Below, in pieces: positions 49,934 to 58,744 of a stretch of DNA of 64,000 nt; positions within the stretch are counted from its first letter, which is position 1, and every line of letters begins with the position of its first letter. The position numbers and the translations under genes are program-made. The notes beneath the pieces were generated by a model. The model had not been told where the DNA came from and did not search any database. It was given only the letters and a program-made list of their open reading frames with translations. This stretch comes from Mycobacterium sp. ACS1612 (GTDB lineage: Bacteria; Actinomycetota; Actinomycetes; Mycobacteriales; Mycobacteriaceae), in assembly GCF_001667505.1 (NCBI RefSeq), contig NZ_LZHZ01000076.1, positions 62,001 to 126,000 on the forward strand, in the 5' to 3' direction.

Positions 49934-51793
49934 TCAGAGTCGCTTTACTAGATCGATCACTTGCGCCACCAACGCGTCGATGTCGGCACCGGTGGTGTCC
50001 AGTGTCAGGTCCGGGTTCTCCGGTGGTTCATAGGGGGCGTCGACGCCGGTGAGTCCCTTGAGCTGACCGGCACGGGCCTTCGCGTACAACCCCTTTGGGT
50101 CGCGCCGTTCGCATTCTTCTCGCGGTGTGGCCACGAACACTTCGATGAACGGGAGTTTGGCCGCCTCGCTCAGCGCGCGGGCGATCTCGCGGTCGGACTT
50201 CAGTGGTGACACCAACGAGGCCAGCGCAATGACGCCGGCGTCGGCGAACAACCGGGTGAGATGACCCACGCGACGGATGTTCTCGGCACGGTCACCCGCC
50301 GAGAAGCCCAGATCGTCGGACAAGCCGTGGCGGATGTTGTCGCCGTCGAGAAGGTAGGCTACCCGGCCCGATTCAACAAGCGCACGCTCCACGGCCACCG
50401 CGATGGTCGACTTACCGGAGGCGGGCAGACCCGTGAACCAGACCGTTGCGCCGCGTTGTCCGGTCGTCGACCACCTGTGTCCGCGATCCAGTGAGGAGGG
50501 GTGCCAACGGATGTCGTTGCGCGTCTGGGCGCCGGGCTTGACCTCCCGCGCTTCGCTGATGGTGCCGGCACCGACCGTATCGTTGGTCGTCTCGTCGGTC
50601 AGGATCAGTGCGCCGCTGTCACGGTTCTCGACGTAGGGATCGGCGATGACGATCGAGCTGGTTCGCAGCGTCACCGCACCGATGTCGTTGAGCACCAGCT
50701 CGACCGGATTGTCGATCTCCTCGAGTGACTCCGGGTCCAATCGCGTGTGTAGTTCCTGCACCGTGGCACGGACAGTGCGGGTGCCCTGCTTGAGCGCCAA
50801 GCGGTCGCCGGCCCGCAACGGGGTATCGGCGAACCAGCACACGGTGGCGACGAGTTCGCGTGCCAGGACCGGCAATTCGACGTCGGGACCGCCGCTGACG
50901 AAGACGTCGCCGCGACCGACGTCGATGTCGTCGGCCAGCTCGATGGCCACCGAGAGCGGCGCCACGGCGGTCGTGCGGTCGGCATCGAGGGTATCGACGG
51001 CCGTGACAGTCGAACGTGTTCCGGCGGGCAAGCTCACCACCGGGTCACCAACGCTGAGCGTGCCCGCCGAAAGTCGTCCGGTGTACCGGCGGCGCTGGTC
51101 AGCAGTGGGACGTGAGACCCATTGCACCGGCAACCGCAACTTGTCCGGCTGCGGGTGCGGCGCCGAAAGCTCCACGCCCTCCAGGTATTCCAGAAGGGTG
51201 GGACCGCGGTACCACGGCGTGCGGGCGGAGTGGTGCACCACGTTGTCGCCGAGCTTGGCCGCGATCGGGATGACGACCAGTTCCACAGCGCCGAGACGGG
51301 CCGCCACATGGCTGAGCTGGTCTGAGACTTCGTCGAATCGGTCCTGAGCAAAATCGACGAGGTCGATTTTGTTGACGGCCGCCACGAAGTGCTCGATGCC
51401 GAGCAGCTTCGCGATCCTGGCGTGCCGGTTGGTTTGCCGCAGCACGCCGGCGCGCGCATCGACGAGGAGCACGGCGACGTGGGCGTTGGATGCACCGGTG
51501 AACATGTTGCGGGTGTAGCGCTCATGCCCGGGGGTGTCGGCCAGGATGTAGCTGCGGGTGTCGGTGGAGAAAAAGCGGTAGGCGACGTCGATGGTGATGC
51601 CCTGTTCGCGCTCGGCACGCAACCCATCGGACAGTGCAGCCAGATCGGGTTCGCCCGCGGCGTCCGTGACCGCCTCGAGGTGATCGAGCGGCAGGCTGTC
51701 GGTGTCGTGCAGCAGGCGGCCGATCAACGTGCTCTTGCCGTCGTCGACCGACCCCGCGGTGGTAATGCGCAACAGCTGACGAGTCGAGGACAT
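49934..51793 (-). CDS. cysNC: Bifunctional sulfate adenylyltransferase subunit 1 / APS kinase CysNC
   Basis: Fusion protein of 619 residues. The N-terminal CysN GTPase (about 1-420) has GSVDDGKST near 14, DTPGHERY near 87 and NKID near 142; it drives sulfate adenylation by CysD. The C-terminal CysC kinase (about 440-619) has GLPASGKST near 455 and phosphorylates APS to PAPS. The two-in-one arrangement is usual in mycobacteria. ATG 51793 is linked to the cysD stop in TGATG. It is the downstream end of a long operon that begins with an organosulfur transporter. Confidence 0.95.
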   Translation of the reverse strand: MSSTRQLLRITTAGSVDDGKSTLIGRLLHDTDSLPLDHLEAVTDAAGEPDLAALSDGLRAEREQGITIDVAYRFFSTDTRSYILADTPGHERYTRNMFTGASNAHVAVLLVDARAGVLRQTNRHARIAKLLGIEHFVAAVNKIDLVDFAQDRFDEVSDQLSHVAARLGAVELVVIPIAAKLGDNVVHHSARTPWYRGPTLLEYLEGVELSAPHPQPDKLRLPVQWVSRPTADQRRRYTGRLSAGTLSVGDPVVSLPAGTRSTVTAVDTLDADRTTAVAPLSVAIELADDIDVGRGDVFVSGGPDVELPVLARELVATVCWFADTPLRAGDRLALKQGTRTVRATVQELHTRLDPESLEEIDNPVELVLNDIGAVTLRTSSIVIADPYVENRDSGALILTDETTNDTVGAGTISEAREVKPGAQTRNDIRWHPSSLDRGHRWSTTGQRGATVWFTGLPASGKSTIAVAVERALVESGRVAYLLDGDNIRHGLSDDLGFSAGDRAENIRRVGHLTRLFADAGVIALASLVSPLKSDREIARALSEAAKLPFIEVFVATPREECERRDPKGLYAKARAGQLKGLTGVDAPYEPPENPDLTLDTTGADIDALVAQVIDLVKRL

Positions 51794-52719
51794 CAGAAAT
51801 ACCCCTCACGCTTGCGGTCTTCCATCGCTGCCGCCGACGTGCGGTCGTCGGCGCGGGTCTCACCACGCTCGGAAACGGTCGCCGCCGAAATCTCGGCGAT
51901 CACTCCTTCGATGTCAGTGGCCCGCGAGCGGACAGCTCCGGTGATTGTCAGATCGCCGACGGTGCGATAGCGCACCCATTCGCGCTGCGCCGTTTCGCCA
52001 TCGGCGGCGCGGGTGTATTTCGACACCGCGAGCAGGATGCCGTCACGCTCGAAAACCTCACGCTCGTGCGCGAAGTAGATCGACGGCAATTCCAGACCTT
52101 CGAGCTGGATGTAGCGCCACACGTCGAGTTCGGTCCAGTTCGACAGCGGGAACACCCGCACCTGCTCGCCCTTGCGGATCCGGCCGTTGTACAGCGACCA
52201 CGGCTCGGGGCGCTGTGCACGCGGATCCCATTGCCCGAACTCGTCGCGGAAGCTCAGGATGCGCTCCTTGGCCCTGGCCCGCTCCTCGTCGCGACGCGCA
52301 CCGCCGAACGCGGCGTCGAACCCGCCCGCTTCCAACGCGTCGAGCAGGGTGCGCGTCTGCTGGCGGTTGCGCGACGCACCAGGGCCAGGATCCGCCACCC
52401 GGCCCGAGTCGATCGACTCCTGCACCGACGCCACGATCAGCCGGTGCCCCTGTCCGGTGACCCTGCGGTCGCGGAACTCGATCACCTCCTCGAAGTTGTG
52501 GCCTGTGTCAACATGCATGACGGGAAACGGCAGCGGAAACGGCCGAAACGCCTTCTCCGCCAACCGCAAGAGCACGATCGAGTCCTTGCCTGCCGAGAAC
52601 AGCAACACCGGGCGTTCCAGTTCTGCAACGACCTCCCGGATGATGTGCACTGCTTCAGCCTCCAGCAGGCGTAACTCATCGACCCGAAGCGCGTCGGCCT
52701 GTGTCTGCGACGCCGTCAT
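51793..52719 (-). CDS. cysD: Sulfate adenylyltransferase subunit 2 CysD
   Basis: ATP sulfurylase catalytic subunit of 308 residues that makes APS from sulfate and ATP together with CysN. The PP-loop motif LLFSAGKDSIVLLRLAEKAF lies near residue 40, followed by MHVDTGHNFEEVIEFRD, AAFGGARRDEERARAKERI, LSNWTELDVWRYI and the C-terminal DRKREGYF, all typical. Its start codon overlaps the stop of the SfnB/DszC-like gene in TGATG, so sulfate activation is translated from the same message as organosulfur desulfurization genes. Confidence 0.96.
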   Translation of the reverse strand: MTASQTQADALRVDELRLLEAEAVHIIREVVAELERPVLLFSAGKDSIVLLRLAEKAFRPFPLPFPVMHVDTGHNFEEVIEFRDRRVTGQGHRLIVASVQESIDSGRVADPGPGASRNRQQTRTLLDALEAGGFDAAFGGARRDEERARAKERILSFRDEFGQWDPRAQRPEPWSLYNGRIRKGEQVRVFPLSNWTELDVWRYIQLEGLELPSIYFAHEREVFERDGILLAVSKYTRAADGETAQREWVRYRTVGDLTITGAVRSRATDIEGVIAEISAATVSERGETRADDRTSAAAMEDRKREGYF

Positions 52720-53933
52720 CAGAAGTACCCGCTTCCCGGAAGCCGCGTGCCGCGGACGTAGAACGCGCCGATGGCCTGCGCCTTATAGGAGGTCGGGTTG
52801 TGCGAGGCCAGCGTCCGGATGTTGCGCCAATGGCGATCCAGGAGATGCGACTGCCGCACCACCGACGCGCCGCCGACGTCGAACACCTGCGATGCCGCCT
52901 TCTGTCCGAGTGCGTCGACCACGACCTTGGCCTCGGCCGCCCGCAGCGACGCCTCGTGCGCCAGATTCAGGTCCGGATCGGTGTCGGCCACAGCGGCGTC
53001 GAAGGCGACCGCGAGCGCGTCAGCCGCAGCCAGCACCGTCGCCTCGGCCGCGAACGCGGCGCCGGCGATCTCGCCGATCTCGCGCTGCAACAGCGGATCA
53101 TCGGGCGCAGACAGCGTCGGGGCCCATGCGAAGCTGCGTGCCCGCTGATGGACATGCGCGACAGCGTCCTCGCGCAACGCATGCAGCACACCGACTATCA
53201 GCGCGGTGACGTACAGCTGGAAGAAGGCGCCCGACAGGTACAGCGGCGGCGGCTCGCTGCCGACCTCCGGCGGCGCGAAGGGCAGTAATTCGTCGGACGT
53301 CACCGTGACGTTCTCGAAGATCGCGGTGCCGGTACCGGTCGCGCGCTGTCCCATGCCGTCCCAGTCGTCGAGCACGGTGACGCCCGCCCGGTCCGTGGGG
53401 ACCAGCGCGATGACCGTCGCGCCGTCCGGATCACTCGCGAGTACCTCGGCGTAGTCGGCGTAAAGGGTGCCGGTGGTGAAGTACTTCGTGCCGTTCAGCC
53501 GGAAGCCGTCGCCGTCCCGGGTGAGCCGGGTCTGCCAGCTGAATTCGCCGATGGTCGTCGACCCGATCTCGGTCGACGCGTTGCCCACGATGGCGCCACT
53601 CAAGGCCAGCTCGATGACACGCCGCTGTTGGTCGGCGTCGAGACGCAGGCGCTCCTCGACGTGGGCGAAGTGCCCACGCAGAATGTGTGCGACGTTCACG
53701 TCGGCCGTGGCCAACGCGATCACGACGGCGAACAGTTCGCGAAGGCTCGCACCACCGCCGCCCTGCTCACGGGGAATGCGCAACGCGCCCAGACCCGCCT
53801 GTCGCACGAGATCGATTGCAGCGAAGGGTCGTTCGCCGGTACGCTCACGCTCGAGGGTGCCTTCGCCAACCGCTGCGATCAGCTGGGCCAACCGGTCCGA
53901 ACCGTACGTGAGGGGCTCGACGGTTGTGGTCAT
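52719..53933 (-). CDS. SfnB/DszC-like acyl-CoA-dehydrogenase-fold monooxygenase
   Basis: A 404-residue flavoprotein of the acyl-CoA dehydrogenase superfamily, in the branch that includes SfnB and DszC, FMN-dependent enzymes acting on sulfones and sulfoxides. Visible segments are LGALRIPREQGGGGASLRELF, GNASTEIGSTTIGEFSWQTRL, LNGTKYFTTGTLYADY, DDWDGMGQRATGTGT and the C-terminal HNPTSYKAQAIGAFYV. The lack of the usual acyl-CoA catalytic context and the sulfur-gene neighbours favour an oxygenase in desulfurization. ATG 53933 shares ATGA with the upstream monooxygenase gene. Confidence 0.85.
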   Translation of the reverse strand: MTTTVEPLTYGSDRLAQLIAAVGEGTLERERTGERPFAAIDLVRQAGLGALRIPREQGGGGASLRELFAVVIALATADVNVAHILRGHFAHVEERLRLDADQQRRVIELALSGAIVGNASTEIGSTTIGEFSWQTRLTRDGDGFRLNGTKYFTTGTLYADYAEVLASDPDGATVIALVPTDRAGVTVLDDWDGMGQRATGTGTAIFENVTVTSDELLPFAPPEVGSEPPPLYLSGAFFQLYVTALIVGVLHALREDAVAHVHQRARSFAWAPTLSAPDDPLLQREIGEIAGAAFAAEATVLAAADALAVAFDAAVADTDPDLNLAHEASLRAAEAKVVVDALGQKAASQVFDVGGASVVRQSHLLDRHWRNIRTLASHNPTSYKAQAIGAFYVRGTRLPGSGYF

Positions 53934-55300
53934 TGCGGCACTCCTTCTTTCACACGGCGGTACGCCGCCGCTCGGTGGGTCTCCGGCAACCGCGGCCCCC
54001 GGCCGAAAAGCTTGTCGCGCAGGGTTCCTTCGCTGTAGGCGGTCTTGTATGCGCCGCGCCGCTGCAGCTCGGGCACGACGTAGGTGACGAAGTCAGCGAA
54101 CGAGCCGGGGGTGATCACGTTGGTGAGATTGAAGCCGTCCACGTCGGTCTCCTCCACCCACTCCTGCAGTTCGTCGGCCACCTGCGACGGCGACCCGACA
54201 GTGAAGCCACCCTCAACGCCGATCGCGTGGGCATCGATGAAATCGCGCAGCGTCCACTGTCCCTGTCCGAACATCGTCACCGATGACTTCAGGTACTCGT
54301 TGTCCGTGACGGCGACGGGGTCGTCGAGGTTGAACCGCGACAGGTCGGTGCCGAGCCAGCCCGACCACAGCGCGAGCGCGCCCTCGGAATCGATGTAGCG
54401 CCGGAAGTCATCGTGACGCGCCTGCGCCGCCTGCTGCGTGGCACCGGTGACGACGACGTGTCCGTTCACGATCTTGACGTCGTACGGATCGCGGCCCGCC
54501 GCGACGGCGCGGGCGCGGATGTCCGCCACGGCCTCCTTGAGTACCTCCTTGGTCGGTGCGCCGATAAAGACCACTTCGGCGTTCTCCGCACCGAACTGGC
54601 GCCCGCGGTTGGAGGCACCTGCCTGATACAGCACCGGTGTCCGTTGCGGCGACGGTTCGCAGAGGTGGATGCCGGGAACTCGAAAGTGTTTGCTCTCGTG
54701 CTCAATTGGGTGCACCTTCGTGGGGTCGGCGTACTCGGCGCGGGTGGGATCGACGCCGACCGCGTCGTCCTCCCACGAACCCTCCCACAGCTTGTACAGC
54801 ACCTCGGTGTATTCGTCGGCGATGTCGTAGCGATCGGCGTGAGGCGTGATCGTGTCGAGCCCGTGGTTGCGCGCCGCGCTCTCCAGATATCCGGTGACGA
54901 TGTTCCAGCCGACACGTCCCTTCGTGAGATGGTCGAGTGTGGACATCCGGCGCGCAAATGAATACGGGTGCTCGAACGACGTGGCCGCAGTGATGCCGAA
55001 TCCGAGATGCTTCGTCGCCGCTGCCATCGCCGACACGATGAGCAGCGGATCATTCACCGGCACTTGGGTTCCCGCGCGGAGCGCGGCCTCTGGCCCGCCG
55101 CCGTACACGTCGTAGATGCCCAGCACGTCGGCGATGAACAGCCCGTCGAACAGCCCCCGCTCCAGCAGCTTGGCCAGGTCGGTCCAATATTCCAGGTCCT
55201 TGTACCGTGCGGCCTGCGATTCCGGGTGTCGCCACGTGCCCGCCACGATATGGGTCACACAGTTCATATCGAACGCGTTGAGGTGGATCTGGCGGGTCAC
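53930..55300 (-). CDS. NtaA/SnaA/DszA-family FMNH2-dependent monooxygenase
   Basis: A 456-residue luciferase-like monooxygenase. IHLNAFDMNCVTHIVAGTWRHP at the start, FDGLFIADVLGIYDVY, MSTLDHLTKGRVGWNIVTGYL and PQRTPVLYQAGASNRGRQF are the hallmarks of the NtaA/DszA group, which uses reduced FMN and oxygen to cleave C-N or C-S bonds in nitrilotriacetate or sulfones. It is closely similar to the product of 60614-62065. GTG 55300 shares GTGA with the transporter ATPase gene. A flavin reductase to supply FMNH2 is not seen in the window. Confidence 0.9.
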   Translation of the reverse strand: MTRQIHLNAFDMNCVTHIVAGTWRHPESQAARYKDLEYWTDLAKLLERGLFDGLFIADVLGIYDVYGGGPEAALRAGTQVPVNDPLLIVSAMAAATKHLGFGITAATSFEHPYSFARRMSTLDHLTKGRVGWNIVTGYLESAARNHGLDTITPHADRYDIADEYTEVLYKLWEGSWEDDAVGVDPTRAEYADPTKVHPIEHESKHFRVPGIHLCEPSPQRTPVLYQAGASNRGRQFGAENAEVVFIGAPTKEVLKEAVADIRARAVAAGRDPYDVKIVNGHVVVTGATQQAAQARHDDFRRYIDSEGALALWSGWLGTDLSRFNLDDPVAVTDNEYLKSSVTMFGQGQWTLRDFIDAHAIGVEGGFTVGSPSQVADELQEWVEETDVDGFNLTNVITPGSFADFVTYVVPELQRRGAYKTAYSEGTLRDKLFGRGPRLPETHRAAAYRRVKEGVPQ

Positions 55301-56949
55301 TGTAGGCCTCCAATGACGGGTTCGGGGTCGGCTGCAGGCAGACTCGCGAGCAGCTGACGGGTGTAGGGATCACGCGGTGAGTCGAAAATCTCGGCGGCGG
55401 TGCCGGATTCGACGACTCGCCCATCGCGCATCACCAGCACGCGGTCGGCGACGTGGTGGATGACGCCGAGGTCGTGCGAGATGAACAGATAGGACAGGCC
55501 GAGCTGCTGCTGCAGCTCCGCGAGCAAATCGAGGACCTGCGCCTGGATGGTGACGTCGAGCGCCGACACCGGCTCGTCGCACACGATCAACGACGGTTCC
55601 GGTGCGAGCGCTCGGGCGATGGCGACGCGCTGACGCTGTCCACCGGACAGCAGCAGCGGCCTGCGGTCAAGATGCTCGGCGGCCAGACCGACGTCAGCGA
55701 GGAGTTCGGCCGTCCGCCGGCCGCGCGCTTCGGCGTCGGGATAGATGTCAGCGGGCAGGGCGTCGGTGATGATTCGCCGTACCGTCCACCGCGGATCGAA
55801 CGATCCAAGCGGGTCCTGGTAGACCACGGAGACACGCCTGCGACGCGGCCGTCGTTGCGCCTCGGTGGCCTCGGTCCACGGCTCCCCCGCAAGTCGCACA
55901 GTTCCCGCGTCGGGTTCGAGCAAGGCCAATGCAAGGCGGGCGGTGGTGGTCTTCCCCGAGCCGGATTCGCCGACGATGCCGAGCGTCTCGCCGGCGCCGA
56001 TCGAGAACGAGACATCTTGGACAGCAGTGCGTTCTACCTTGTCCGGACCGCGGAAACGTTTCACGAGGCCGTCGGCTTGCAGCACCACGCCGTGCGAGGG
56101 AGCGTCCGTGCGGCGCAACCGGTGAACTCGCCGCGGCGGCAGGTCCGACAACCTGGTGCCCTTACGATGCGCCGCGGGAACCGCATCGAGTAGCGCCCGG
56201 GTATACGGATGGCTGGGCCGCTCAAGCACGTCGGAGACGGCACCATGCTCGACGAACAGTCCATCGCGCATCACCGCGACGCGGTCGGCGAGGCGGCGCA
56301 CCACCGCGAGGTCGTGGCTGATCAGAATCAGGCCGGTGCCACCGTCTTTCATCGCTTGCAACAAATCGAGAATCTGCGCCTGAATTGTGACGTCGAGCGC
56401 GGTCGTAGGTTCGTCGGCGATCACGAGCGGCGGATCCAGCGCGATCGCCGAGGCAATGAGCGCACGCTGCCGCTGGCCGCCGGACAGCTCGTGCGGCAAC
56501 TGACGTGCGCGCAGTTCCGGCTCTGGGACGCCGACCGCAGTCAGCAACTCGAGCACGCGTTTGCGCCGCTTGGCGCGCGGACCGTACTTGTGCACCCGCA
56601 GCGTCTCGGCGATCTCGCTGCCGACCGTGCGGAGGGGATCGAGCGACACGAGTGCATCCTGCAGCACGAACCCGACCTCGCGGCCACGAATGCGCCGCCA
56701 GTCCCGATCGCGGTTGTGCAGCAGGGACTTTCCATGCAGCTCGAGTGCGGCTGCTTCGACGTGGGACGAGGAGCCCGTCAAGCCGAGCAGCGTGCGCGCG
56801 GTGACGCTCTTGCCCGAGCCCGATTCGCCGACGATCGCGAAACACTCACCGGGCGACACCGCAAAAGTGACGCCGCGCACCACCTCTCGGCGATCACGTC
56901 CGGCTCCGAACGCGACGGTGAGGTCCTCAACGTCAAGCAGCGCTGTCAT
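55297..56949 (-). CDS. Oligopeptide-type ABC importer, fused double ATPase
   Basis: A 550-residue protein with two complete ATP-binding cassettes in tandem, equivalent to DppD and DppF joined. First: Walker A GESGSGKS near 42, signature LSGGQRQRALIASA, Walker B LVIADEPTTALD. Second: Walker A GESGSGKT near 323, signature LSGGQRQRVAIARAL, Walker B LIVCDEPVSALD; each has an H-loop (LISHDL, FISHDL). Family members import peptides, nickel, glutathione or opines; the neighbours suggest an organosulfur substrate. ATG 56949 shares ATGA with the permease gene. Confidence 0.93.
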   Translation of the reverse strand: MTALLDVEDLTVAFGAGRDRREVVRGVTFAVSPGECFAIVGESGSGKSVTARTLLGLTGSSSHVEAAALELHGKSLLHNRDRDWRRIRGREVGFVLQDALVSLDPLRTVGSEIAETLRVHKYGPRAKRRKRVLELLTAVGVPEPELRARQLPHELSGGQRQRALIASAIALDPPLVIADEPTTALDVTIQAQILDLLQAMKDGGTGLILISHDLAVVRRLADRVAVMRDGLFVEHGAVSDVLERPSHPYTRALLDAVPAAHRKGTRLSDLPPRRVHRLRRTDAPSHGVVLQADGLVKRFRGPDKVERTAVQDVSFSIGAGETLGIVGESGSGKTTTARLALALLEPDAGTVRLAGEPWTEATEAQRRPRRRRVSVVYQDPLGSFDPRWTVRRIITDALPADIYPDAEARGRRTAELLADVGLAAEHLDRRPLLLSGGQRQRVAIARALAPEPSLIVCDEPVSALDVTIQAQVLDLLAELQQQLGLSYLFISHDLGVIHHVADRVLVMRDGRVVESGTAAEIFDSPRDPYTRQLLASLPAADPEPVIGGLQ

Positions 56950-57818
56950 GTAAGCCGCCCTTCCAGGCGCTGTTGGAGGTAGCGACCGAGCACGGTGACC
57001 GACAGCGTGCAGCCGACGATTGCGAGGCCGGGGAACAGTTCGAGCCACCACGCCGTCGACACGAAGTCGCGGCCGGCGTCGAGCATCGCGCCCCACTCCG
57101 GGGCGGGCGGCGCCACACCGAGACCGAGGAAGCTCAGCGACGACGCCCACACGATGGACTGGCCGATGCCCATCGTCGCGAGCACCACCAGCGGCCGCAT
57201 CGCGTTCGGGAACACGTGCTGGGTGATGATCTGACGGGGCTGGTGCCCCAAAGCCCGTGCGGCGCTGACGTAATCGGAGCCCTTGACGGCGATCACCTGG
57301 CCGCGCACCATCCACGCATAGCCGGCTGCCGACCCGATCGCCACCGCTACGATCTCGGTTACCACACCGGGCCCGAACATCGCGATGAACAGCAGCGCGA
57401 GTAGTAGGCCCGGCAGCGCGAGCACCACCTCGAGGAAGCGGCTGATCGCGCCGTCGGAGATGTGCCCACCGAGCCCGGCGGCGAAGCCGAACGCGATCGC
57501 GGCCAGCAGTGCCAGTACGGTCGCGCCGACGCCGATCAACAGCGAACTGCGGGCACCGAACACGACGCGGGTGTAGATGTCGCGACCGGACGCGTCCGTG
57601 CCAAACCAGTGCTCGAGCGACGGCCCCTGCAGTGCCGCTTCGATGTTGGTGTCGAACGGCGATCCACTCGTGAACAGCGACGGCACGGCGGCCCAAAACA
57701 GCACCAGTGCCAACAAGAGTGCGGCGAGGTACACGGCGGGCCGGAACGCGCGGCCCCGCCGGATCCGCAGGCCCGAGCCCACTGATATCGCATCTACGAC
57801 GTTGACAGCCATCGTCAT
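56946..57818 (-). CDS. Oligopeptide-type ABC importer permease (DppC-like)
   Basis: A 290-residue permease with about six helices. After an N-terminal helix (AVYLAALLLALVLFWAAVP) comes the DppC signature EHWFGTDASGRDIYTRVVFGARSSLLIG. The EAA-type loop YVSAARALGHQPRQIITQHVFPN contacts the ATPase. ATG 57818 shares ATGA with the DppB-like gene. It forms the membrane pore with that protein. Confidence 0.92.
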   Translation of the reverse strand: MTMAVNVVDAISVGSGLRIRRGRAFRPAVYLAALLLALVLFWAAVPSLFTSGSPFDTNIEAALQGPSLEHWFGTDASGRDIYTRVVFGARSSLLIGVGATVLALLAAIAFGFAAGLGGHISDGAISRFLEVVLALPGLLLALLFIAMFGPGVVTEIVAVAIGSAAGYAWMVRGQVIAVKGSDYVSAARALGHQPRQIITQHVFPNAMRPLVVLATMGIGQSIVWASSLSFLGLGVAPPAPEWGAMLDAGRDFVSTAWWLELFPGLAIVGCTLSVTVLGRYLQQRLEGRLT

Positions 57819-58744
57819 ACGCCCCGAAGTCGTGGGTCGACGCGCACAAAGGCCACGCGGACAAGAAGATTCGCGATCACGTACACCGCGGCGACCAACA
57901 ATGTCACCCCGATCACCACCGGCATGTCGTGGGATGTGACCGCGTCGACGAGCACCCGACCGAGGCCAGGCCGCACGAACACCGACTCCACGATCACGGC
58001 GGTGGAGAACAGCGAGCCCAGCGCCCATCCGGAGAGCGTGATTGCCGGCAGCACGGCGTGACGCAGGGCGTGACGCCAACGCACACCGAAATCGCTGAGC
58101 CCTCGCGCCCTTGCCGATACCGCGAACGGCTGCTCCATCGCTGATGAGAACTCGTCGCGGGTCACCTGACCGAGGTAGCCCGCCAGCGGCAACGCGAGCG
58201 TCAACACCGGAAGCACGAGTCCTTCGAAACCCCCGTCACCGACGACCGGAAGCACGTGCAGATGGAACGCGAAGACGACAAGAAGCACGATGCCCAACCA
58301 GTATTGCGGTAGGGCGGCCAACAGGGTCTCGAGCGCCGAGCCAACCGCAGCCAACGAGCGGCTCCGGTGCGCGGTCAGCAGCGTCACGGCAACGGCAATG
58401 AACCAGGCAGCCAGCAGCGCGGTGATGGTCAACGTCACGGTCGCACCCACCTGCTGCCCTATGATGTCGGTCACCGGCTGTTTGCGGATGTAGGACGTGC
58501 CGAGATCGCCGCGCAACAGGCCACCCAGGTAATCGAGGTACTGAACGATCACCGGCCGGTCGAAGCCGTACTGTGCGTTGACCGCCGCCAGTTGCTCCGG
58601 TGACGGCTTGGCGCCTGCGCCACCGAGAATCGTCTGCGCGGGATCGGTCGGCATCAGCTGCTGGGCGATGAACGTCAGCGTTGCCGCGCCCCACAACACG
58701 CCGACGACGCCGGCGAGCCGGAAGAGCACCTGCCGCACGGTCAC
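57815..58744 (-). CDS. Oligopeptide-type ABC importer permease (DppB-like)
   Basis: A 309-residue permease. The N-terminal helix VLFRLAGVVGVLWGAATLTFI is followed by the DppB pattern PVIVQYLDYLGGLLRGDLGTSY, the EAA-type loop FAVSARARGLSDFGVRWRHALRHAVLPA and the C-terminal LGRVLVDAVTSHDMPVVIGVTLLVA. GTG 58744 is chosen because it shares GTGA with the substrate-binding gene stop; a GTG four codons upstream is also open. Confidence 0.92.
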   Translation of the reverse strand: MTVRQVLFRLAGVVGVLWGAATLTFIAQQLMPTDPAQTILGGAGAKPSPEQLAAVNAQYGFDRPVIVQYLDYLGGLLRGDLGTSYIRKQPVTDIIGQQVGATVTLTITALLAAWFIAVAVTLLTAHRSRSLAAVGSALETLLAALPQYWLGIVLLVVFAFHLHVLPVVGDGGFEGLVLPVLTLALPLAGYLGQVTRDEFSSAMEQPFAVSARARGLSDFGVRWRHALRHAVLPAITLSGWALGSLFSTAVIVESVFVRPGLGRVLVDAVTSHDMPVVIGVTLLVAAVYVIANLLVRVAFVRVDPRLRGV